This document shows positions 5,120 through 11,498 of a stretch of 12,291 nt of DNA, one piece after another. Below the pieces are notes generated by a model, which saw nothing but the letters and a program-made list of their open reading frames with translations, ran no database searches and was not told where the DNA came from. The stretch is from the NCBI GenBank assembly GCA_030645645.1, contig JAUSNC010000057.1:1-12291 (forward strand). Reading direction: 5' to 3'. Numbering within the stretch: the stretch's first letter is position 1; each line of letters begins with the position of its first letter. Both the position numbers and the translations under genes were made by a program. Origin of the DNA: Candidatus Parcubacteria bacterium. GTDB lineage: Bacteria; Patescibacteriota; Minisyncoccia; Minisyncoccales; UBA6532.

Positions 5120-5446
5120 TTATAGTTTCAGATCTTCAAATCCTCCTTTTTCAGAAGATTCTCGGTTTCCTTGTGAGCGTATAACGCGGCCTCCTTCTGG
5201 TTCTTCAATCTTCAGATTCACTCTGGCGTGATTCTTCAGACCGATTATTCTCACCAAAGTTCTTATCGCTCTGGCGGTTGAACCTTCACGGCCGACGATT
5301 TGGCCCATATCTTCGGGGTGAACTTTCAAAGAAAGTAAAACTCCCATTTCGTCTACCTTACGCTCAACTTTTACGTCGTCCGGGTAATCTGTTAAAGATT
5401 TAACGACGTATTCAAGGAATTCTTGGTCAACTGTTACTTTTGCCAT
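5120..5446 (-). CDS. khpA: KhpA-type KH-domain RNA-binding protein
   Basis: A 108-residue single KH-domain protein of the KhpA (YlqC) family, small cytosolic RNA chaperones that in other bacteria pair with KhpB/Jag and influence cell division and envelope growth. The KH core spans about residues 8-82. The RNA-binding loop reads VGREG (51-55) inside MGQIVGREGSTARAIRTLVR. The strands LLSLKVHPED and HARVNLKIEEP flank it. Usual family length is about 75-85, so the last 25 residues (GGRVIRSQGNRESSEKGGF...) are an extra polar tail. The sequence AAAGGATT just before the ATG is a weak ribosome site. A consensus promoter and a folded 5' leader precede it. It belongs to the common rpsP-khpA-trmD neighbourhood but has its own promoter and terminator. 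Confidence 0.92.
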   Translation of the reverse strand: MAKVTVDQEFLEYVVKSLTDYPDDVKVERKVDEMGVLLSLKVHPEDMGQIVGREGSTARAIRTLVRIIGLKNHARVNLKIEEPEGGRVIRSQGNRESSEKGGFEDLKL

Positions 5447-5481
5447 AATCCTTTATGATATATAATTCTTTTTTTCAAACA

Positions 5482-5549
5482 AGTAGCTCGACCTTTCAGT
5501 CCTGCCTATTCCCTAATAAGGAAGTGATCGGCAAATCTGAAACACTACT
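5482..5549 (-). promoter_or_regulatory. structured 5' leader of khpA
   Basis: The predicted transcript begins at about 5549, exactly at the first base of a closing stem. Four nested stems are visible: AGTAG (5549-5545) with CTACT (5486-5482), TTTCAG (5542-5537) with CTGAAA (5499-5494), TGCC (5533-5530) with GGCA (5506-5503), and TTCC (5523-5520) with GGAA (5512-5509). A 7-base unpaired stretch (GGTCGAG) is on the 3' side. About 35 AT-rich bases then lead to the khpA ATG. I do not match it to a known riboswitch or leader family. It could bind a regulator, including KhpA itself, or a metabolite. Confidence 0.5.
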
Positions 5550-5554
5550 AGCTC

Positions 5555-5582
5555 ATTATAGCCATTTAAACGGTTTTGTCAA
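5555..5582 (-). promoter_or_regulatory. consensus sigma70-type promoter of khpA
   Basis: Both boxes are perfect: TTGACA at 5577-5582 and TATAAT at 5555-5560, with a 16-base spacer. The predicted start is near 5548-5549, about 103 bases before the khpA ATG. This is the strongest promoter seen in the window. Confidence 0.85.
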
Positions 5583-5610
5583 CCCCGCTGGAAATTTTTT
5601 AACCTCAAAA

Positions 5611-5633
5611 TAAAAAGGGTAGAAATTCTACCC
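5611..5633 (-). terminator. intrinsic terminator overlapping the end of the small coiled-coil gene
   Basis: GGGTAGAA and TTCTACCC form an 8-bp stem with a minimal loop, followed in the minus direction by TTTTTATTTT. The stop codon TAG of the upstream gene (5628-5630) lies inside the first arm. Confidence 0.8.
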
Positions 5634-5867
5634 ATGATGCATTGTAATTTTACGCATCTCTTCCTCTAACATGAGTTTCTCTTCCTTAAAAACAGGCAGA
5701 GCTTTTTCCCAATACTCTCTTCCTGCAGGAAGAATATCTTGGCTAGATAAAGCACTTATTGCCTTTTCTATTTCTGTTTTTGCACTCGCTATTTTTCCTT
5801 TAAGCTCTCTAATTTCTTCTTCTTTTCCCATTCTTTCATCTTCTTGTTTAATAATAATCTTAACCAT
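5628..5867 (-). CDS. small coiled-coil protein, 79 residues (or 67)
   Basis: I do not recognise this protein. It is strongly charged and helical: EEEIRELKGKIASAKTEIEK and FKEEKLMLEEEMRKI show heptad-like spacing, with a short middle containing REYWEKALPVF. It has no signal peptide or membrane span. Three starts are possible: TTG at 5882 (next to the rpsP terminator T run, unlikely), ATG at 5867 (used here), and ATG at 5831 giving 67 residues. If the promoter at 5851-5879 is used, only the 5831 start is available, and that version begins MGKEEEIREL. The gene has its own terminator and promoter, so it is likely a real independent unit inserted between rpsP and khpA. Confidence 0.7.
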   Translation of the reverse strand: MVKIIIKQEDERMGKEEEIRELKGKIASAKTEIEKAISALSSQDILPAGREYWEKALPVFKEEKLMLEEEMRKITMHHG

Positions 5868-5879
5868 ACCTTTTGTCAA
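5851..5879 (-). promoter_or_regulatory. sigma70-type promoter for the small coiled-coil gene
   Basis: TTGACA (5874-5879), a 17-base spacer and TATTAT (5851-5856). It begins two bases after the T run of the rpsP terminator. The predicted start is near 5844, about 13 bases before the ATG at 5831. Confidence 0.65.
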
Positions 5880-5880
5880 C

Positions 5881-5908
5881 AAAAAATGCCCCCTTTATCG
5901 GGGCATTT
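5881..5908 (-). terminator. intrinsic terminator after rpsP
   Basis: AAATGCCCC and GGGGCATTT form a perfect 9-bp stem around a 7-base loop, followed in the minus direction by T6. It begins 11 bases after the rpsP stop and ends the rpmF-nusB-rnc-rpsP unit. Confidence 0.87.
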
Positions 5909-5919
5909 CTCAAATTTCA

Positions 5920-6420
5920 TTATACGGGTTTATTCTCTCCCGCCTGCTCCGCCTTGGGCGGATTCGGCGTGGCAATGTCCGGCTTTGGTTCCCTCCCAGC
6001 TTCGGCTGGGCGAGGCTCGCCCCCTTCAGGGGCGGCTTCAGGTTTTGCTTCGGGAGCGACGACTGGTTTTGCTTCCGCCGGCGGTTCGGCGGCAGGAACC
6101 GGCTTAACTTCCGCGACTTTCTCCGGCTTGTCCGCCGAAGAGGCGGATTCTTTTGCCTTCTTATGCACAGCAATCTTTTTTTCTTTAAGAATGCCATTTT
6201 TAACCAGCATATTGTGCACAGTATCCGATGGCTGGGCTCCTTTGCTAATCCAATATGTCACCCTTTCCGCCCTTATTGATTTTTCTTTTGTCAGAGGATT
6301 ATAAAAGCCGACTTCCTCAACAAAACGCCCTCCCCTCGGGGGGTTTTCTTTTTCAGTTACTATTATTTTAAAAAACGGTTGATTCTTTTTTCCCGTCCTC
6401 ATTAATCTTATTGCCAACAT
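5920..6420 (-). CDS. rpsP: 30S ribosomal protein S16 with a long C-terminal tail
   Basis: A 166-residue protein. Residues 1-85 are S16: MLAIRLMRTGKKNQPFFKII, FVEEVGFYNPLT (33-44) and ERVTYWISKGAQPSDTVHNM (52-71) are all typical. S16 is a small-subunit assembly protein. Most bacterial S16 proteins are about 80-90 residues; here an Ala/Pro/Glu/Lys-rich, probably disordered tail of about 75 residues follows (VPAAEPPAEAKP, APEGGEPRPAEAG and similar). The DNA of the tail is much more GC-rich than its surroundings and holds many short palindromes. It starts one base after the rnc stop (TAATATG), so it is coupled to rnc, and it ends at a strong terminator. Confidence 0.95.
   Translation of the reverse strand: MLAIRLMRTGKKNQPFFKIIVTEKENPPRGGRFVEEVGFYNPLTKEKSIRAERVTYWISKGAQPSDTVHNMLVKNGILKEKKIAVHKKAKESASSADKPEKVAEVKPVPAAEPPAEAKPVVAPEAKPEAAPEGGEPRPAEAGREPKPDIATPNPPKAEQAGENKPV
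5948..6147. repeat. cluster of short GC-rich palindromes within the rpsP tail
   Basis: Hairpin-forming palindromes follow one another: TCCGCC-ttg-GGCGGA (5948-5962), CCCAGC-ttcg-GCTGGG (5995-6010), GCCCC/GGGGC (6019-6033), CCGCCGGCGG (6075-6084) and TCCGCC-gaaga-GGCGGA (6131-6147). All lie in frame inside the S16 tail. Related TCCGC palindromes occur between genes at 3057-3070 and 5061-5075. Confidence 0.7.
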
Positions 6421-6421
6421 A

Positions 6422-7114
6422 TTATTTCAATTTTTTTAATTCTAATGCGTTTTTTGCGGCTGAGTCTTCGCCCTCCTGCTTTGATGATCCCTCTCCTTTG
6501 GCTATTAATCTGTCGTTTAAATAAACTCCGATTATAAAATGTTTTGCGTGATCAGGTCCCCATTCCTCTAAGGCTTTATAGGTTGGCGTAATGCCTTCTT
6601 TTTCCTGGGCTTCTTCCTGGAAAAGACTTTTTGCATCCTTATAAAGCTGGGCGGAAATTATATGAGGAAGCTCTTTCAGTAGGTTTTTCTTTATGAAATC
6701 ATACACCACTTTATACCCCTGATCAAGATAAATTGCACCTGTTACTGATTCAAAGGTATTGGCCAGTATATACTGGCGCGCTTTTCCGAGTTCTTTTTTT
6801 TCGCCTTTTGATAATAGCAGAAAATCGTTAAATTCCAATGCTTCCGCAATTCTACCCAAAATCTTAGAATTAACAAGAGCTGCTCTCCAATTAGTCATTT
6901 CTCCTTCCGGTTTCTCAGGATATTTTTGATAAAGATAATCTGTAACTACAAGCTCAAGCACTGCATCGCCCAGAAATTCAAGTCTTTCATTATGAAAAAG
7001 ATGAAACTTCGGATTTTCATTTAAATAGGATCGGTGAATAAATGCCTGAATAAGAAGATCCTGATTTTTAAATTTGAGCTTTAATTTTTTTTCTAAGATT
7101 GAAAAATCCTTCAC
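6422..7114 (-). CDS. rnc: ribonuclease III
   Basis: A 230-residue RNase III, which cuts double-stranded RNA, including rRNA precursors. The catalytic domain is residues 5-150, with the signature NERLEFLGDAVLELVVTDYL (42-61). Acidic residues Glu43, Glu46 and Asp50 are present, as is Glu122 in ANTFESVTGAIYLDQG. The second-half metal ligand that is Asp in E. coli (Asp114) is Asn119 here. A double-stranded RNA-binding domain occupies about 158-228, ending SKQEGEDSAAKNALELKKLK. Length is normal. The start is GTG at 7112-7114, with AGGGA just upstream; no alternative ATG precedes the catalytic motif. A long stem-loop lies immediately upstream. It follows nusB and is one base from rpsP. Confidence 0.95.
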   Translation of the reverse strand: MKDFSILEKKLKLKFKNQDLLIQAFIHRSYLNENPKFHLFHNERLEFLGDAVLELVVTDYLYQKYPEKPEGEMTNWRAALVNSKILGRIAEALEFNDFLLLSKGEKKELGKARQYILANTFESVTGAIYLDQGYKVVYDFIKKNLLKELPHIISAQLYKDAKSLFQEEAQEKEGITPTYKALEEWGPDHAKHFIIGVYLNDRLIAKGEGSSKQEGEDSAAKNALELKKLK

Positions 7115-7122
7115 AGTCCCTA

Positions 7123-7177
7123 TGAAACCCGAAACTTGAAACAGGAAATAATTTCATGCATCAAGTTTTAGGTTTCA
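7123..7177 (-). promoter_or_regulatory. long stem-loop between nusB and rnc
   Basis: On the minus-strand RNA, UGAAACC (7177-7171) pairs with GGUUUCA (7129-7123) and AAACUUGA (7168-7161) with UCAAGUUU (7139-7132). The two bases between give one U-G pair and one A-C mismatch, so 16 of 17 positions pair. A further GAAA/TTTC stem can close the 21-base loop. It begins two bases after the nusB stop and ends eight bases before the rnc GTG. It resembles RNase III substrates in rnc leaders of other bacteria; autoregulation is an inference. Confidence 0.65.
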
Positions 7178-7179
7178 AA

Positions 7180-7620
7180 TTATTTTTCAGTTTTTCTATT
7201 TTTATCCATTTCATTATACACTGTCCCTAAAACTCCGTTAATGAATTTTCCGGAATTTTCTCCTCCGAATGTTTTAGCTAATTCAATCGCTTCGTTTATC
7301 GCCACTTTCGGCGGAACTTCATCTTGGTTGGCATACAGCAGTTCAACCAACCCTATTCTCAGAACATTCCGATCAACTATGGTTATCTGCTGAAGAGGCC
7401 ATTCGGGCGCCGCCTTTTCAATAATCTTATCCACTTTTTCCAGATGTTCGGTTACCCCTTTAACTATCTGCCAGACAAATCCCGTATCCTCCAATCCGGG
7501 TCCGAAATTCTTAATATTCCTTTCAACAATCTTAGGCAGATCTTCGTTTTTCTTTCCGTAAAAATCCCATTCATACAGAGACTGCATTGCTATGCTCCTT
7601 GATAAGTGACGGCTTGCCAT
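7180..7620 (-). CDS. nusB: transcription antitermination factor NusB
   Basis: A 146-residue all-helical NusB, which with NusE (S10) binds boxA of rRNA operon transcripts and supports antitermination and rRNA folding. The N-terminal RHLSRSIAMQSLYEWDFYG (4-22) and C-terminal KVAINEAIELAKTFGGENSG (105-124) followed by KFINGVLGTV are clear family signatures. IVDRNVLRIGLVELLY (81-96) lies between. Length is normal. It follows rpmF by 31 bases and precedes rnc by 65. No Shine-Dalgarno is visible. The neighbours are all ribosome or rRNA maturation genes, which fits its role. Confidence 0.95.
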   Translation of the reverse strand: MASRHLSRSIAMQSLYEWDFYGKKNEDLPKIVERNIKNFGPGLEDTGFVWQIVKGVTEHLEKVDKIIEKAAPEWPLQQITIVDRNVLRIGLVELLYANQDEVPPKVAINEAIELAKTFGGENSGKFINGVLGTVYNEMDKNRKTEK

Positions 7621-7651
7621 TTGATAAAAATTTCAGTTATTTATTTTTAAT

Positions 7652-7939
7652 TTACTTTTTGGATAATTCTTCCATTGTCATATTTTTCGCCTCTGATTTC
7701 TGCTCTTTTTCTTTTGCGGCAAATTCTTTTTCTTTCAGCTTTTTCTCCTTCTTATTCAGCTTTTTTAAGACATCCACAATCTCCATACCTTTGTAATAGC
7801 CGCAATTATGGCACATTGTGTGAGGCCTTACGGATTTTCCGCATTTTTTACATAACCCTAAAGCCGCAGGCTTTATAAATAAATGCATGCGTCCTCGGTC
7901 TCTGCGCGAACTTGTATGTCTTTGTTTTGGTACTGCCAT
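7652..7939 (-). CDS. rpmF: 50S ribosomal protein L32 with a charged C-terminal extension
   Basis: A 95-residue protein. The first 57 residues are L32: MAVPKQRHTSSRRDRGRMHL, and a zinc ribbon with Cys30, Cys33, Cys43 and Cys46 (CKKC, CHNC), then GYYKGMEIVDVL. L32 is a small large-subunit protein. The usual length is about 56-60; here a Lys/Glu-rich helical tail of about 35 residues follows (KKLNKKEKKLKEKEFAAKEK). It is the first gene of the rpmF-nusB-rnc-rpsP unit. TATATT lies five bases before the ATG, and no -35 is evident. The upstream gap to the surface-protein operon is 48 bases of AT-rich DNA with no terminator I can see. Confidence 0.94.
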   Translation of the reverse strand: MAVPKQRHTSSRRDRGRMHLFIKPAALGLCKKCGKSVRPHTMCHNCGYYKGMEIVDVLKKLNKKEKKLKEKEFAAKEKEQKSEAKNMTMEELSKK

Positions 7940-7987
7940 ATTTTAATATATGTCTACATTAGCAAACAGAATTATTTTAATCAAGTA

Positions 7988-10204
7988 TTAGAAGAAATTC
8001 GGTATTATTTCCTGCCAACGCGGAAATGAAACGCCTATATTGATTGTTCTCGGCTTTGAACAATAATTATCAGCCCCCGGCAAACTGGTATCTGTTATTT
8101 TTAAGGTTGCCTGATAAGTGCCCAATGCGCTGTAAGTGGTTGTTGTATTGCCTTTAATAGCAGAAGCCGACGGATTTGCAGACGGAAAATCCCATGCGTA
8201 ACTTATCTGGGAACCGTCTTGGCAGGAATAAGGACTATTGAACGCGTCGTAGCAGATTGACTGGGCAACCCCCGGAGTATTTTGAATTAATCTCACCTGC
8301 TCGCCTGCGCTGGGACTGACAGGATTTGGCGTAAAACTAACCCAAGGATAAGCATGGCTCGGCATTGTAAATAAATATGCATTAGACCATGGAGCCCAAT
8401 TATCATTATTATCCTTAACCCTCACTTTCCAGTAATATGATGTCCCCCAGCTGAGCTGCGACAGCCAATCGCCCTCCGCATCCTGCGACAAATCAAGCCG
8501 ATAAGAATTTGATGCGCTTAATCCGGCAATAAAATTAAATTTTGTTCCTGAGAAAGCAGAATTGTCATCAACCCAAACTTCATACCCTCCTTGCGGATCG
8601 CCTTCAAAATCGGAATAAACCCAACTGAAAGTGGGAATGCTTAATTTCTGAATGGAACAATTATCCCAGGTTTCTCCGGAACCTGCCGGCTGATCCGGCC
8701 CGCGGTTGCTAAAGCTGACCTTATAATTTGAAGTGGCGCAAACTCCCTGATTGGCGCAATTGAAGCTTATCCAGCCAAAAACATTGCTTCCCCATGCCCA
8801 GCCGGTAAAATCATTGCTGCTTTCCACAGAAACGCCGTAGTTAGGCTTGGTCAATATCTGGACAGTGGTTCCATATCCCGTGCCTCCGGAATTTACCGCA
8901 TAAGCCCTGACCCTGTAATTTGTACCCGGACTCAATCCTGCAATCGTTTTGGTGTATGAACCGATTCCAAACGAGCCGTCGTCATATGATACGCTGTTGC
9001 CGGTAGTCGGATCTCCTGAAGTCCCGACCATATATGCGAAACCTCGCCTGGTAACATCCAGTCCGCCCGTCGCAGTAATAGTACCGTTGCCTATTGCGGT
9101 GGTGGCTTCTACCAAGGATGCTGCTTGAGTGGTAAGTATAGGCGAAGAAGTAGGTACTTCTTCTGACCCTGCGCCTGTTGTCGGCTCAATACTGGCTATT
9201 TTTCGGAGACGAACTTTTCTTATAGACAGATCGTCAGTTGTACTATAATTACCACTATGGAATTCTATTTTATAGGAACTGATGCTGGATAAATTTACGG
9301 TAGTAGCAATAAGAAGACTGCCGTCCTTATATACCTTTACGGTTCCGTCAGAAAAGACATTGAAATTTATGGAATACCAAGTGCCGGCGGCAAAACCAAC
9401 TGACGTATTCTTCGCGCTTCCGTTTATATTCCATTCAACCGGACTTTTTTGAGGGATAACCTGAAAAGAAACCGCCGGCCCCGAGAAGGTCGCATAATAA
9501 TTTGTTTCTCTGCTTTCTACAGAGTTGCGGAAATAAAAGGAAAAAGGCGTATCGCAGAAAGTTGAACTGCAGGCTCCTATATTGCTGTATTGCGGCGCCT
9601 GAAAATCGTAATCAAGAGAAAGTGATTCTTTAGTGAAATTATTATTTGTCCAGGCGGATGAACCATACCAGTCTGAACCGTTAATATGCCTCATTTCGTT
9701 TACGGAAGCAGAAATTAGGCTGGTAACTGTTACTAAATTGCTTCTTTGGAAAGAACTCCAATTGTTGAGATTATCAAAATTGTCAAAAAACACGAAAGTC
9801 GCAGTCCCATTGCTTGCTGAACTGGCAGCGGGATTTCCGTAATATAAATAGATTATTTTTGAGCCGACAGGAACAGAAGGGACTTTCACCCAAACTTTAG
9901 TATCAGCTGAATTGCAGCCTGATTCTATCCAATAGTTCAATTGAGTTGAACCGTCTGAATCGGTAAATCTTACATCTCCGCAATCAGATTTCATTTTCCC
10001 TGCAGATACCAGGCTTGAGGTGTTTAAGGCGACCAAAACCTGATAATCAGACAACGCGCTTCCTGAATTGGTAATTGTCACCGGTTTCCGGTATCCCCAG
10101 CCCGATATCCAGCCGGCAAAAACGTCCTCAGGGGGAAATAGGGAAAAATTAGCTGCCGAGGCTAAGACGAGTATAAGAATTAAAGCAAATTTTAACTTTC
10201 CCAT
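7988..10204 (-). CDS. secreted multidomain protein with DUF2341, laminin-G-like, Fn3 and PKD-like regions
   Basis: A 738-residue extracellular protein with a signal peptide at residues 1-30 (KFALILILVLASAANF, cleavage probably near VFA-GW). Domains in order: DUF2341 at about 31-135 (WGYRKPVTITNSG, VWVKVPSVPVGSKIIYLYYGN); a concanavalin/laminin-G-like beta domain at 139-335; a low-complexity linker; a fibronectin III-like domain at 352-453 (LSPGTNYRVRAYAVNSGGTGYGT); a GWAWGSNVFGWISFNC segment (468-483); a second Fn3-like region at 500-615 (YYWKVRVKDNNDNW); and a PKD-like domain at 618-725 (ISYAWDFPSANPSASAIKG, GTYQATLKITD). No membrane anchor or sorting signal is seen at the C-terminus. Its ATG overlaps the preceding stop by one base (TAATG), so it is coupled to the glycine-rich surface gene. 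Likely an adhesin or cell-surface binding protein. Confidence 0.85.
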   Translation of the reverse strand: MGKLKFALILILVLASAANFSLFPPEDVFAGWISGWGYRKPVTITNSGSALSDYQVLVALNTSSLVSAGKMKSDCGDVRFTDSDGSTQLNYWIESGCNSADTKVWVKVPSVPVGSKIIYLYYGNPAASSASNGTATFVFFDNFDNLNNWSSFQRSNLVTVTSLISASVNEMRHINGSDWYGSSAWTNNNFTKESLSLDYDFQAPQYSNIGACSSTFCDTPFSFYFRNSVESRETNYYATFSGPAVSFQVIPQKSPVEWNINGSAKNTSVGFAAGTWYSINFNVFSDGTVKVYKDGSLLIATTVNLSSISSYKIEFHSGNYSTTDDLSIRKVRLRKIASIEPTTGAGSEEVPTSSPILTTQAASLVEATTAIGNGTITATGGLDVTRRGFAYMVGTSGDPTTGNSVSYDDGSFGIGSYTKTIAGLSPGTNYRVRAYAVNSGGTGYGTTVQILTKPNYGVSVESSNDFTGWAWGSNVFGWISFNCANQGVCATSNYKVSFSNRGPDQPAGSGETWDNCSIQKLSIPTFSWVYSDFEGDPQGGYEVWVDDNSAFSGTKFNFIAGLSASNSYRLDLSQDAEGDWLSQLSWGTSYYWKVRVKDNNDNWAPWSNAYLFTMPSHAYPWVSFTPNPVSPSAGEQVRLIQNTPGVAQSICYDAFNSPYSCQDGSQISYAWDFPSANPSASAIKGNTTTTYSALGTYQATLKITDTSLPGADNYCSKPRTINIGVSFPRWQEIIPNFF

Positions 10205-11304
10205 TAAAAATTAAATATTATATAGTTTCCATTCGTTCCGCTGGATGCAACCCCGGCAATATTACAATTATTTCCTCCCGATCCTCCGCTTACATTTATA
10301 GTTCCCACGGTAGGTGTTCCGGTAGCGCCGATCGCAATAAATCCTCCTCCACCGCCGACGCCTCCATATGTATATGATGTTCCATTAGAATCGCTGGCAC
10401 ATGTACTGTTTCCTCCTGTCCCACCTTGAACGATGATTGTCCCTGAATTTATAAAAGTTTTTGCGAAAATAACCATTGTTCCTCCTCCGCCGCCTCCGCC
10501 GCCTCCGCTACCTCCTGGCATAAGACAATTTCCCGTGGCAGAAGCGCTTCCTCCGGTTCCTCCGCCTCCGCTGTTTAACCTGGTAAGATATAACGCGGTA
10601 AAACTTTTAATCTGCGATATGCCGCCTCCGCCAATACCTCCGGCACCTCCTGCTGTCGGACCCACAACCGGATTTCCACCACATGCATAATTAAGATATC
10701 CTCCTAAACCGCCAGCACTCCCAGGACCAACGGTCTTTCCCGCAGCTCCGGTTCCGCCAGTTTCACCAACTCCGGCATTTCCGACATTTTCAATTCTTCC
10801 GCTATTTTGTAAAGTTCCTTTAATAAAAATTTGAAAACCGTTTGTTTTCAAAACTCTGCCGCCCTGAACAGTCAGGTTATTATAATTCATATCGCGCGCC
10901 AAAGTTACTGTGCTGGAAATTGTTACGTCCCCGTCCGAACCGTCTCCGAAATACTTGGAGCTGGCCCCAGATAACCAACTGCTGGGATTACAATCGCCGC
11001 TGATGCATAATTCAGTGGCATTTACGCTTCCGACAACGTCAAGTTTATAGCCGGGAGTGGTGATCCCAATGCCGACGTCTCCTTTATCAACAATCAAACC
11101 GCTGGAAGCTCCTCCAGTATTCAAGATTAAACCTCCTTCTTTAGATTGGCCTGCAGGCCCTATATTCAAGGGAGCGAGAATATTGCCTCCCGGCGGAGCC
11201 TGGCCTGGCTCTGTCCATGCAAAGATATAAAAACCGAGGGCAAAGGTTAGAACCAGAACTCCGAAGGAAAGAGAAACTAATTTTGGAGAAATTTTATTTT
11301 TCAT
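10204..11304 (-). CDS. membrane-anchored surface protein, glycine-rich C-terminus (copy A of shared N-terminal module)
   Basis: A 366-residue protein. Residues 9-29 form a single N-terminal membrane span or uncleaved signal. APPGGNILAPLNIG and VGIGITTPGYKLDV follow; the latter resembles the GIGTTxPxxKLDV motif of fibre and adhesin proteins. Residues 4-105 are identical to those of the gene at 11499-12287. After Cys105 it diverges: YFGDGSDGDVTISS (118-131), a beta-helix-like stretch (NNLTVQGG, TNGFQIFIKG), then about 170 glycine-rich residues with a nine-residue Gly run (267-275). Such Gly-rich repeats with the GDGSDG start occur in fibre-like proteins. The function is probably surface attachment. 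It lies 13 bases after a small membrane-protein gene and is coupled to the DUF2341 gene. There is no Shine-Dalgarno. Confidence 0.8.
   Translation of the reverse strand: MKNKISPKLVSLSFGVLVLTFALGFYIFAWTEPGQAPPGGNILAPLNIGPAGQSKEGGLILNTGGASSGLIVDKGDVGIGITTPGYKLDVVGSVNATELCISGDCNPSSWLSGASSKYFGDGSDGDVTISSTVTLARDMNYNNLTVQGGRVLKTNGFQIFIKGTLQNSGRIENVGNAGVGETGGTGAAGKTVGPGSAGGLGGYLNYACGGNPVVGPTAGGAGGIGGGGISQIKSFTALYLTRLNSGGGGTGGSASATGNCLMPGGSGGGGGGGGGTMVIFAKTFINSGTIIVQGGTGGNSTCASDSNGTSYTYGGVGGGGGFIAIGATGTPTVGTINVSGGSGGNNCNIAGVASSGTNGNYIIFNF
10484..10510. repeat. 9-bp tandem repeat in the glycine-rich region
   Basis: CCTCCGCCG is repeated twice, with a third copy differing at its last two bases, encoding part of the Gly9 run of the 366-residue protein. 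Units of 9 bp keep the frame, so copy number could change without disrupting the gene. Confidence 0.7.
10988..11295. repeat. 308-bp direct repeat, copy A
   Basis: Matches 11971-12278 in the same orientation with no gaps and four mismatches. It covers codons 4-105 of the gene here. The repeat ends abruptly on both sides: three codons after the ATG, and just after the codon for Cys105. Confidence 0.97.
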
Positions 11305-11317
11305 AATAAAAAATTAA

Positions 11318-11482
11318 TTAATATGGAGCAGTAAGTTGATTGATTATATCGTCTGAAACCCTGCTTTGGAAAGTTTCAGTTTTTTGGTTCGAATTTTTAA
11401 AAAGAAAATAGGTTGATGCAATTAAAAATACTGCGGCAATCCCGCCAAGTGCAACAATTATATTTTTATTATTGAAAATCAT
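11318..11482 (-). CDS. small single-span membrane protein, 54 residues
   Basis: I do not recognise this protein. It reads MIFNNKNIIVALGG at the start, with one membrane helix at about residues 8-27 (IIVALGGIAAVFLIASTYFL), then FKNSNQKTETFQSRVSDDII and a polar C-terminus ending LTAPY. The short basic start and longer polar tail suggest the tail is outside. It fills the space between two surface-protein genes, 16 bases after one and 13 bases before the next, so all are likely one operon. No Shine-Dalgarno is seen. It may help anchor or export its neighbours, but that is only inferred from position. Confidence 0.72.
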   Translation of the reverse strand: MIFNNKNIIVALGGIAAVFLIASTYFLFKNSNQKTETFQSRVSDDIINQLTAPY

Positions 11483-11498
11483 ATAAAAGTTTTTATTG

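Noticed and set aside
5880..5882. TTG start for the small coiled-coil gene
   Set aside because: It lies directly against the T run of the rpsP terminator and has no ribosome site; later ATG codons are better.
5671..6304. Long open frames on the plus strand opposite rpsP and the small coiled-coil gene
   Set aside because: They lie opposite a clear S16 protein, exist because the tail is GC-rich, and show low-complexity Gly/Ala/Arg/Leu strings with no recognisable domain.
10433..10690. A proline-rich plus-strand frame opposite the glycine-rich gene
   Set aside because: It is the complement of Gly codons (GGN to NCC) with low complexity, and the minus-strand frame has a full module and operon context.
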